From: Streptomyces sp. AP-93
GTDB lineage: Bacteria; Actinomycetota; Actinomycetes; Streptomycetales; Streptomycetaceae
Direction: 5' to 3'
DNA: 64,000 nt
Assembly (NCBI RefSeq): GCF_022808175.1
Contig: NZ_JALGBX010000005.1
Span: 124,001-188,000, forward strand
Position numbers and translations under genes: made by a program. Below, in pieces: positions 1 to 8,725 of this stretch. The notes under the pieces were generated by a model that searched no databases, was not told the origin of the DNA, and saw only the letters and a program-made list of their open reading frames with translations. The stretch's first letter is position 1. Each line of letters opens with the position of its first letter.

Positions 1-230
1 CGCCGTACCTGGGAGTGGCGGGCATGGCCCAGTCCGTCCAGAAGTCCGCCGGCCCCCTGCTCCTGACCGGGGTGGTGATGACGGCCGGGCCCGTGGGCTG
101 GCTGGCCCTCGGTGCGGGGATCGCGGCCCTGTCGGTGGTCCAGCGGCGCTCCGCCCTTCGCCGCTGGGACTCCGTCCTCGCCCCGCCCGCTCCCACCGCG
201 CCCTCGCTGCCCGCCGCGCACACGGGGTGA
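1..230 (+). CDS. MFS transporter, C-terminal end (partial)
   Basis: Only the last 75 or so residues are present; the frame is open from base 3 to the stop at 228-230, so the gene starts before the window. The visible part is a hydrophobic segment (PLLLTGVVMTAGPVGWLAL) followed by a second (GAGIAALSVV) and a basic, Pro-Ala-rich cytoplasmic tail. A GxAxxxQxxAGPLL pattern ahead of the last helices is usual for the end of 12- or 14-helix MFS drug or sugar exporters. A GTG at 15 exists, but I take it as internal because the reading frame and the membrane pattern continue upstream. Substrate cannot be inferred. Confidence 0.6.
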   Translation, partial: PYLGVAGMAQSVQKSAGPLLLTGVVMTAGPVGWLALGAGIAALSVVQRRSALRRWDSVLAPPAPTAPSLPAAHTG

Positions 231-281
231 AACCGCGTACCCCGGGGCCCTGGGCCTCGGGGCGCGCCGGCGCGGTCCGGC

Positions 282-697
282 TCAGGCCCGGTTGGCCGGA
301 CCGTCCATCGTCCAGGCCGAGTGGTGCGCGGTGAACCCGATGTGCGGGTAGTAGTTCACGGCCGCCGGGGCCGCCAGCAGATCAGCTGGGCCTGTGGCGC
401 GGCATCCCGGGTGGCACGGATGAGGTCCTTGCCGACGCCCTTGCCCTGGTAGGCGGAGTCGACGGCGAGGTCGCTGAGGTACGTGGAGTACGCGCCGTCG
501 GTGATCGAGCGGGAGATCCCGATGAGTCGGCCGTCCTCGTCGCGGGCGACGATGACCAGGTTGGCACCGGCGAGCATCCGGGTGAAGCGCCCGCTGTCCT
601 CCACGGGGCGGCGTTCGGCGAGGGTGGACGCCCGGTACAGGGCGGCCGCCTCCTCCACGTCGAGGGCGCCGCCGATGACCTGTTCACACGTCCACAT
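282..697 (-). pseudogene. GNAT N-acetyltransferase, frameshifted near its end
   Basis: From the ATG at 697 the product begins MWTCEQVIGGALDVEEAAAL and carries the GNAT core: a beta-4 strand (LVIVARDEDGRLIGISRS), then LSDLAVDSAYQGKGVGKDLI, which holds the acetyl-CoA pyrophosphate loop (QGKGVG). After AAPQAQLI the frame runs into CWRPRRP and stops at 356. One base earlier or later in phase the sequence reads LLAAPAAVNYYPHIGFTAHH and on to a stop at 282, which is the expected beta-6/beta-7 end (YYPHIGF) of this family. A single missing base between 380 and 381 explains this. It is either a real loss of function of the last 30 residues or a sequencing error. The N-terminal extension open to 850 belongs to a separate relic. 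Confidence 0.7.
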
Positions 698-710
698 GCT
701 GGTGCGGCTC

Positions 711-850
711 CTTGCCGAGCTCGGGGAAGGCCTCCAGGACGATCCGGTCCACAGATCCACCGAGGAGTGCGCCAGGTGCCGTTCGTGCCACAGGGCGATG
801 TTCTCGTACGCGGCGCCCGCTTCGGCCCGCAACACCCGGGCGAGCCGCAC
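711..850 (-). pseudogene. Relic of a fumarase/adenylosuccinate-lyase family gene
   Basis: One minus frame from 850 reads RAEAGAAYENIALWHER and then HLAHSSVD. A second frame, starting at the same place, continues RIVLEAFPELG. Joined, this resembles the conserved ENxALWHERDISHSSVERIxLPDA block of adenylosuccinate lyase and its relatives. The join sits at a short near-duplication (gtggatctgtgga) that breaks the frame. Nothing recognisable of the remaining 400 residues lies on either side: a HAD gene ends at 922 upstream and a GNAT gene starts at 697 downstream. I read this as a decayed fragment left by a deletion. The match rests on about 35 residues, so the exact family is uncertain. Confidence 0.45.
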
Positions 851-921
851 AGCCGCTCGCCGGCCGTCGGCTGCGCTGGTGCGGCAGGGCCCTGGAGCCC
901 TGGTAGGTGCCGACGGTCCGG

Positions 922-1755
922 CTATTGCCGGACGAGGGGTGCGGTGAGCGGGAGGAGGTGGCGCTCCAGGACCGCCGCCACGCCGTCCTCGTCGTTGCCG
1001 GCGGTGATCTCGTCGGCGACCGCCTTGAGGCTGTCGTGGGCGTTGGCCATGGCGACCGAATGGCCCGCCCAGGCGAACATGGGGATGTCGTTGGGCATGT
1101 CACCGAACGCGATGGTGCCTTCCGCCGTCGTGCCCAGCGCCTCCGCCGCCAGGGCCAGACCGGTCGCCTTCGACAGGCCGAGGGGGAGCAGCTCGACGCA
1201 GGTCGGACCGGCCATGACCACGGTGACGAGATCGCCCACCGCCTCGCGGGCGGCCTCGGTGAGCTCGTCGTCCGTGAGGTGGGGGTGCTGGATCTGGACC
1301 TTCCCGATCGGCCGGTCCCAGAGCCGGGCGGTGTCACCGACCTGCTCGATCCCGGTCGAGGCCATCGGCGGGAGCGGGAACCCGGGGCCCACGAGGATCG
1401 GATCGGCCAGCTCCACCGGCATCACCGCCACCGACAGCGGACCGGTACGGGCCTCCACGCGGGCCACCACGTGCGCCGCCAGCTCCCGGTCGAGGGAGAC
1501 CGACGAGACGAGGGCGTCGCGCCCGGCGTCGTAGAGCTGGCCGCCCTGACCGCAGACGGCGAGGCCCCGGTAGCCGATCTCGGCCAGGGTGGGCTTGGTC
1601 CACTGGGCTACCCGTCCGGTCACCACCACGTGCCGGGCCCCGGCCGATACGGCGGCGGCGAGGGCGGCCGTCGTGCGCGGGGAGACGGTGTGGTCGCTGC
1701 GCACGAGGGTGCCGTCGAGGTCGGTGGCGATCAACTGGTAGGGGAAGCGGGTCAT
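922..1755 (-). CDS. HAD-superfamily Cof-type hydrolase
   Basis: A 277-residue cytoplasmic phosphatase of the Cof/YidA (class IIB) HAD family. Motif I is LIATDLDGTLV with nucleophile Asp12 and acid/base Asp14, motif II is VVVTGR, and motif IV is AFGDMPNDIPMF near residue 220; a large cap domain lies between. The start is the ATG at 1755, which has a clear AGGAGA ribosome site; the frame stays open further upstream only because the DNA there is C-rich. It lies 160 bases downstream of the phospho-beta-glucosidase and on the same strand. It may therefore be co-transcribed and dephosphorylate a sugar phosphate, although Cof-type enzymes are promiscuous and the true substrate cannot be read from sequence. 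Confidence 0.85.
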   Translation of the reverse strand: MTRFPYQLIATDLDGTLVRSDHTVSPRTTAALAAAVSAGARHVVVTGRVAQWTKPTLAEIGYRGLAVCGQGGQLYDAGRDALVSSVSLDRELAAHVVARVEARTGPLSVAVMPVELADPILVGPGFPLPPMASTGIEQVGDTARLWDRPIGKVQIQHPHLTDDELTEAAREAVGDLVTVVMAGPTCVELLPLGLSKATGLALAAEALGTTAEGTIAFGDMPNDIPMFAWAGHSVAMANAHDSLKAVADEITAGNDEDGVAAVLERHLLPLTAPLVRQ

Positions 1756-1771
1756 GGACGGGTCTCCTGTG

Positions 1772-1822
1772 TGGGGGTGGGGGCGTGGGCGGGGGCAGGG
1801 GTGGGGGTGGGGCTGCGGGGGG
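1772..1822 (+). other. G-run tract, potential G-quadruplex
   Basis: The plus strand holds seven or more runs of three to six G separated by 1 to 3 bases (for example gtgggggtgggggcgtgggc). The tract lies in the spacer between the GH1 stop (1916) and the HAD start (1755), directly upstream of the HAD ribosome site. Both genes are on the minus strand, so the transcript would be C-rich and the G-rich strand is the template. Structure formation is inferred only from the run pattern. Confidence 0.5.
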
Positions 1823-1915
1823 ACCGGTCGTACGGGGTGGGGGTCGGGTGGAACGCGGCGGGGCCGCCGGCGTCCGCCGGGTGGGCGGACGGTCGGCGGC
1901 CCGGGGCGCACGGGA

Positions 1916-3319
1916 TCAGAGTGAGCCGTTGCCCTTGATCAGCTGCTGGTACCAGAAGAAGCTGTCCTTGCGGATGCGGCGGAGCTCCTTGAGGTCGAAC
2001 TCGTCGCGGTCGACGTAGATGAAGCCGTAACGCTTCGATACGCCCTGGTGGGTGGAGATCAGGTCCATGGCCGACCAGGGGTGGTAGCCGATGACGTCCA
2101 CCCCGTCCGCGACCGCGAGGCGCATCTGGGCGATGTGCTCGGAGAGGTAGGCGATCCGGTAGTCGTCGTGGATCTCGCCCTCCTCGACGGTGTCGAAGCC
2201 GCCCAGCCCGTTCTCGGTGACCATGACCGGCAGCCGGTAGCGGTCGTAGACGTCGCGCAGGGTGGTGCGGAAGCCGACGGGGTCGATCTCCCACCCGAAC
2301 TCGGTGGTGGCCAGGTAGGGGTTGCTCACGGCGCGGAAGACGCCGCTCTCGCCGACCGCGAGCTGCTGGTCGCCGCCCTCGTAGGTGACGGCGCCGTCGT
2401 CCAGGGGCGCGGCGACGGTGGCGGTCGTGTAGTAGTTCAGCGCCAGGTAGTCGGCGCGCCCGGCCGCCAGGACCTCCAGGTCGCCGTCGGCGATCTCGGG
2501 GGCGATGCCGCGCTCGGTCATCCAGGCCCAGGCGGTCGGGTTGTAGGTGCCGTACGCGGCCATGTCCAGGTACAGCCAGTTGCGGATGGCGTTGTAGTCG
2601 GAGGCGGCGAGGACGTCCTCGGGCTTGCTGGTGGCCGGGTAGACGACGGAGATGTTCGGCGCCGGGCCGATCTTGGCGGCCGGAAGCATGTCGTGGCACA
2701 TCTTCGTCACGCGGGCCTGGGCCACCATCATGTGGTGGTTCTGCTGGTAGAGCTCGCGCTTCGGGTCGTCGGAGGTGGTGGCACTGGTGCCGATGGCGGC
2801 GCCGTGCAGGATCATCATGTTCTGCTCGTTGATGGTCAGCCAGTGCGTGACCTTGCTGCCGTACTCCTCGAACAGCACCTCGCAGTAGCGGGCGAAGGCG
2901 TCGATGGTCGAGCGGGAGGTCCAGCCGCCCTTGCCCTGGAGGGCCTGCGGCAGGTCGAAGTGGTAGACGGTGACGACCGGTTCGATGCCGTGCGCGAGGA
3001 GGGCGTCGAAGAGGCGGTGGTAGAAGGCGATGCCGTCCGGGTTCACCGCGCCGTCGCCGTCCGGGACGATCCGGGTCCAGGCGATGGACAGGCGGTAGGC
3101 CTCCAGGCCCAGCTCGGAGAAGAGCTTCACGTCCTCCTCGAAGCGGTGGTAGTGGTCCGCGGCGACCTTGAAGTCGGTGGTGCCCTGGGGGTAGCCGCGG
3201 GTGTCCTGGACGGACGGGCCCTTGCCGTCGGTGTCCCAGGCGCCTTCCACCTGGTAGGCGGAGGTCGCGGCGCCCCACAGGAAGTCGGGGCGGAAGGCGG
3301 CGGGGGTCTTGTGGTCCAT
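1916..3319 (-). CDS. bglA: 6-phospho-beta-glucosidase (GH1)
   Basis: A 467-residue family GH1 enzyme of the usual length, starting FLWGAATSAYQVEGAWD near residue 13. The acid/base is Glu165 in TINEQN and the nucleophile is Glu369 in VTENG. The segment STHQGVSKRYGFIYVD (about 422-437) has the Ser, Lys and Tyr that bind the 6-phosphate in phospho-glucosidases such as E. coli BglA. Non-phospho enzymes carry an FEWAEGY loop there instead, as in the second GH1 gene at 56126. It should hydrolyse imported 6-phospho-cellobiose, salicin or arbutin in the cytoplasm to glucose 6-phosphate and the aglycone. The beta-glucoside PTS permease gene sits just upstream on the same strand, which supports this role. 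The start at 3319 has a GGAGAT ribosome site (reading toward the gene). Confidence 0.92.
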   Translation of the reverse strand: MDHKTPAAFRPDFLWGAATSAYQVEGAWDTDGKGPSVQDTRGYPQGTTDFKVAADHYHRFEEDVKLFSELGLEAYRLSIAWTRIVPDGDGAVNPDGIAFYHRLFDALLAHGIEPVVTVYHFDLPQALQGKGGWTSRSTIDAFARYCEVLFEEYGSKVTHWLTINEQNMMILHGAAIGTSATTSDDPKRELYQQNHHMMVAQARVTKMCHDMLPAAKIGPAPNISVVYPATSKPEDVLAASDYNAIRNWLYLDMAAYGTYNPTAWAWMTERGIAPEIADGDLEVLAAGRADYLALNYYTTATVAAPLDDGAVTYEGGDQQLAVGESGVFRAVSNPYLATTEFGWEIDPVGFRTTLRDVYDRYRLPVMVTENGLGGFDTVEEGEIHDDYRIAYLSEHIAQMRLAVADGVDVIGYHPWSAMDLISTHQGVSKRYGFIYVDRDEFDLKELRRIRKDSFFWYQQLIKGNGSL

Positions 3320-3373
3320 GTGCGGATCTCCTTCGGGGGTACGTGGATCAGGGCGCGGGGCGCTGGGCGCCGG

Positions 3374-3475
3374 TGTGCTGTGTGCTGTGTGCTGTGTGCT
3401 GTGTGCGGGGTGGCGCGCCGGGCGGGGGCGCGCGGGGCGGGGGCGCGCGGGGCGGGCGGGGCGCGCCGGGCGGGA
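3374..3475. repeat. Compound short tandem repeats in the bgl spacer
   Basis: Four perfect copies plus a part of the 7-mer tgtgctg occupy 3374-3406. They are followed by a 15-mer of type gggcgggggcgcgcg in two copies and a direct repeat ggcgcgccgggcggg at about 3412 and 3460. All lie between the PTS stop (3478) and the GH1 start (3319), so they are transcribed in the middle of the operon. No coding frame is evident across them. Confidence 0.75.
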
Positions 3476-3477
3476 CG

Positions 3478-5849
<2,372 letters not shown>

Positions 5850-5861
<12 letters not shown>

Positions 5862-6130
5862 TTAGAACCAGGTGAGGGTGAGGGGGAAGGTGGTGGTGGC
5901 GGTGGCTGGGGTGGTGTCGGTGGCGGTGGCGGTGATCTGGATGGTTCCGGTGGCCCAGGGCTTTCCGGTGATGCGGCCGGTGGCGGCGTCGAGGGTCAGG
6001 CCCCAGGGGAGTCCGGTGGCGGTGTAGCGGACGGGGGGCTTTCCGCCCGTGGTGGTGAGCTGGATGGTGCAGTTCTGGTTGAACTTGCAGCTCTGCGGGC
6101 CGGGGTTGGCCAGCTTCAGGTCGGCCGAGG
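5850..6130 (-). repeat. Duplicated Ig-like tail, copy A (pairs with 28831-29111)
   Basis: Read on the minus strand, these 281 bases match 28831-29111 on the plus strand with six substitutions and no gap. The match covers the end of the Pro-Thr linker, the whole C-terminal domain, the stop codon and 14 bases beyond it. Those last bases (aaaggagacacccg) include a ribosome site that serves a real gene in copy B but nothing here. Confidence 0.95.
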
Positions 6131-7172
6131 TCGGCGTCGGGGTGGGAGTGGGCGTCGGCGTGGGAGTCGGGGTGGGAGTCGGCGTCGGGGTGGGCGTCGG
6201 CGTCGGTGTGGTGCCGCAGCCCGGGGTGGCCTCCGGGGGCAGCGGGACGCGCCAGATCTGGGTGTCGTTCTCCGAGCCGACCAGCAGGCTGGTGCAGTCG
6301 AGGTACGTCACCGTCTCGCCCTGCGACTGGGCGGGCAGGGCCACGTCCGCGAGCTTGGTGCCCGCGGTGTCGTACACCGAGGCGGTGTTGGCCCCCATCG
6401 GTCCGCCGCTGCGCAGGGTGTAGGAGGCTCCCGAGGGGGAGAACGCGCCGTCGGTGGCGAAGACCGGGCCCGGCCGGACGGCGGTCAGGGTGCCCAGCTG
6501 CCCCGGTACCGGCGGCAGCGGAGCCTGGTACAACTGGCCTGCCGCTCCGATGAGTTTGCTCGCGATGTGGATCCGCCCGGTGACGGGATCGGCGAGCAGG
6601 GATTCCGCGTCGTGTTTGCCGTCGGCGTAGGCGAACCGGTACGTCACGGGCGTCACCGAGGCGTTGGCGAGCTGGTCCGGCTCGGCGAAGGAGTGCACGG
6701 TGATCTCGGCGCGGCTGCCGAAGTTGTCGCCGATGTCGCCGACCAGGATCGCGGGGCGGCCCGAGGAGTCCTTGCCGATGGCCAGCCCCTCCCAGTCGGT
6801 GTTGCCGACCCCGGAGACCGTGTACGTGGCCTTGAGCAGGCCGGTGGCGCCGCTGCAGTCGATGGCGAAGACCTGGTTGGTGTTCCCGCTGTCGTTGACG
6901 GCGTAGAAGACGCCGGGGTGCTTCCGGCTCATGGCGAGACCGCTGATCTCGGCCATGCCTCCGGGGAGGGTGCACCGGCGCTCGGGAGCGGCGGCGGCGG
7001 TGCCGGCGGCGCCGGCGACGGCGGACAGGGGTGCGGACGCAGGCGTGAGGGTGGATGCGTTGGCCGGCCCGGCGGCGGGTCCGGTCAGCCAGGCCGCGGC
7101 CGGCAGGACCATGGCGAGGGCCGCGGTGGCGAGGGCGGCGACCCGCGGGGGCGTGAGGAGTAGTCGGGACAT
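5862..7172 (-). CDS. Secreted protein with Pro-Thr linker and Ig-like (He_PIG type) C-terminal domain
   Basis: A 436-residue exported protein. After the start MSRLLLTPPRVAALATAALA there is a signal peptide ending near PANA. Residues about 70-320 (GMAEISGLAMSRKHPGVFYA, DWEGLAIG, ILVGDIGDN) resemble secreted beta-propeller proteins of the SdiA-regulated/phytase-like kind that bind to or act on extracellular substrates; I cannot assign a reaction. A (PT)n linker of about 32 residues follows, then an 80-residue cysteine-paired domain with GLPWGLTLDAATGRITGKPW, the putative Ig motif of cell-surface proteins. The tail is shared almost exactly with the phosphoesterase at 27798. Start: ATG 7172 has only a weak GGTGG site, and ATG 7181 is an alternative. 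Confidence 0.75.
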   Translation of the reverse strand: MSRLLLTPPRVAALATAALAMVLPAAAWLTGPAAGPANASTLTPASAPLSAVAGAAGTAAAAPERRCTLPGGMAEISGLAMSRKHPGVFYAVNDSGNTNQVFAIDCSGATGLLKATYTVSGVGNTDWEGLAIGKDSSGRPAILVGDIGDNFGSRAEITVHSFAEPDQLANASVTPVTYRFAYADGKHDAESLLADPVTGRIHIASKLIGAAGQLYQAPLPPVPGQLGTLTAVRPGPVFATDGAFSPSGASYTLRSGGPMGANTASVYDTAGTKLADVALPAQSQGETVTYLDCTSLLVGSENDTQIWRVPLPPEATPGCGTTPTPTPTPTPTPTPTPTPTPTPTPTPTSADLKLANPGPQSCKFNQNCTIQLTTTGGKPPVRYTATGLPWGLTLDAATGRITGKPWATGTIQITATATDTTPATATTTFPLTLTWF

Positions 7173-7334
7173 GCCCACCATGTGAGGGGGTGTCAGGTGA
7201 CGGCGCCAGGGGCAATCGCCCTCCGTTCGAGCATCGTTCAATGCCGGGCGGGCATGTCCGGCCGCAGGGAGGGGCCCTCCGGTCGGCCCGCCGGGACGCA
7301 CGGCCCGCCGCCCCGGGAGGCGCGGCCCGCGCGG

Positions 7335-8228
7335 TCACCGGGAGGGCTCGCGTACGGGTGCCTTGTGCCGGGCGTGCGCGATGAAGGCGCGGGCGGCCCG
7401 GCTCAGCGGCCGGCGGGCGTGCGCGATGCCCACCGGGCGCAGCAGGGGCGGGGTGAAGGAACGTATCTCCGCCCTGCTGCCGAAGGCCCTGGCGACCACG
7501 TCGCGGTACCAGATGAGGGAGCCGCGGCCGTCGGTCACCCCGGTCACCCAGCCGAGGCGCTCGTCCACCTCCAGGCAGGGCACCGGGCGCACGCCCAGGC
7601 AGCTGAACATGGCCTCCATCTCGGTGCGCCGGCCCGTCCCGGGGGTGGGCAGCACCATCGGCAGCCCGTCGAGTGCGCGGAACGGTAACGGGTCGGGCAG
7701 CGCGGACCCGACGGGGGAGATGAGCACCACCTCGCGCTCCTGGATGAAATGGGTGGAGAGTTCTCCGTCGAGGGGGAGATCCACGAGTGCCAACTCGGCC
7801 CGGCCCTGGGTGAGTTCCTGGACCACGGCCTCTCGGCTGTCGTACTGGTGGAGTCTGACGTCGAGGCCGGGGTGCCGCTCGGTGAAGGCATGCACCAGCT
7901 CGGAGGCCAGATCGAGGGCCAGCGTGGGGGTGGTGACCACGGACAGGGCGGCCCTGGCGCCCAGTCCGTGGGGCGTGCCGATGTCGTCGATCGCCTCCAC
8001 CGCGTCGAGCACGGTCCGGGCCAGCCGGACGACCCGGGCCCCTTCCGGTGTGAGGTCCACCCCCCTTCCCCGGCGGGCGAGGAGTTCGACGCCCAAGTCG
8101 CGCTCCATGGCTTGGACGGCCCGCGACAGGGCGGACTGGGCGACGAATACGGAGGCCGCCGCGCCGGTGATGGAACGGCAGTCGGCGACGGCGACGAGGT
8201 AGCGGAGCTGGGCGAGGGTGGGGGTCAT
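7335..8228 (-). CDS. LysR-family transcriptional regulator
   Basis: A 297-residue LysR-type regulator of normal length. The winged helix-turn-helix covers residues 5-62 (LRYLVAVADCRSITGAAASV, QSALSRAVQAMERDLGVELL) and is followed by a periplasmic-binding-like effector domain to the end. The start is the ATG at 8228. An inverted repeat with the T-N11-A form of LysR operators lies 97 bases upstream (8325-8345). The nearest divergent gene is the polyketide operon starting at 8726, so the regulator may control itself, that operon or both. LysR proteins usually activate a divergent target in response to a small ligand; the ligand here is unknown. Confidence 0.88.
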   Translation of the reverse strand: MTPTLAQLRYLVAVADCRSITGAAASVFVAQSALSRAVQAMERDLGVELLARRGRGVDLTPEGARVVRLARTVLDAVEAIDDIGTPHGLGARAALSVVTTPTLALDLASELVHAFTERHPGLDVRLHQYDSREAVVQELTQGRAELALVDLPLDGELSTHFIQEREVVLISPVGSALPDPLPFRALDGLPMVLPTPGTGRRTEMEAMFSCLGVRPVPCLEVDERLGWVTGVTDGRGSLIWYRDVVARAFGSRAEIRSFTPPLLRPVGIAHARRPLSRAARAFIAHARHKAPVREPSR

Positions 8229-8324
8229 GACCGGAAGGTAACCGGGCAAGGGTGTACCTGTAAGACCGCGTCGGGTGAACAACCGTCAGACTCCGCAAAG
8301 GTGTTCATGCCGGACTGGTGACAA

Positions 8325-8345
8325 CTCATACCCATGCGGCATGAG
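8325..8345. promoter_or_regulatory. Candidate LysR operator (CTCAT-N11-ATGAG)
   Basis: The bases ctcat at 8325-8329 and atgag at 8341-8345 form a perfect inverted repeat separated by exactly 11 bases, which is the T-N11-A architecture recognised by LysR dimers. It lies between the LysR gene and the synthase operon. Binding is inferred. Confidence 0.45.
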
Positions 8346-8508
8346 CGCGAGCGGCTGAGCGACGCCGACTGGTGGGCCGGAGGCGGGTCGTCCCGCCGCA
8401 ACGCCGCAGGCCATGGCCCCGACAGGGGCGCGCCGACGGCGTGGCCGGGCTGCCGTTCGGATGGCCGGATTCCCTCCGGGGCGCGAAGTGAACGGCTCCG
8501 GATGGCCG

Positions 8509-8537
8509 TTGACAGTGCGGGGCCGCCACCGCACGAT
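8509..8537 (+). promoter_or_regulatory. Candidate sigma-70 promoter for the lipid synthase operon
   Basis: TTGACA at 8509-8514 is a perfect -35 element. After 17 bases comes cacgat (8532-8537), which keeps the key A and T of a -10 box. The start of transcription would be near 8544, giving a leader of about 180 bases. Confidence 0.4.
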
Positions 8538-8725
8538 GCATCGCGGCAACAGGGAATTTGACCACCGCTCAACCCTGTCCCCGTCGCATCGCCCGGCCGT
8601 TTCGCGCGCCGCCCCCCTCGGATCCCCCGCGGGAGGGCGTCTCGTCCGCCGCCTTTCTCCCACGCCTTCCCCGGTTTTCCGTCCCGCACTGCGCCATGTC
8701 ACACCGCACTGGAAGAGGAGCGTCC

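Larger units (their letters stand above)
8229..8725. other. Regulatory region between LysR gene and lipid synthase operon
   Basis: These 497 bases carry the LysR start region, an LysR-type box (8325-8345), a candidate sigma-70 promoter (8509-8537) and a long leader of about 180 bases before the synthase start at 8726. The synthase frame is open back to a TTG at 8558. The peptide it would add is Arg-Pro-rich and lacks a ribosome site, so I treat it as leader. Confidence 0.5.

Noticed and set aside
8558..8725. Upstream extension of synthase 1 to a TTG at 8558
   Set aside because: The added 56 residues are Arg/Pro-rich with no ribosome site, whereas GTG 8726 has AGAGGAG at a good distance. A promoter -10 lies only 20 bases before 8558.
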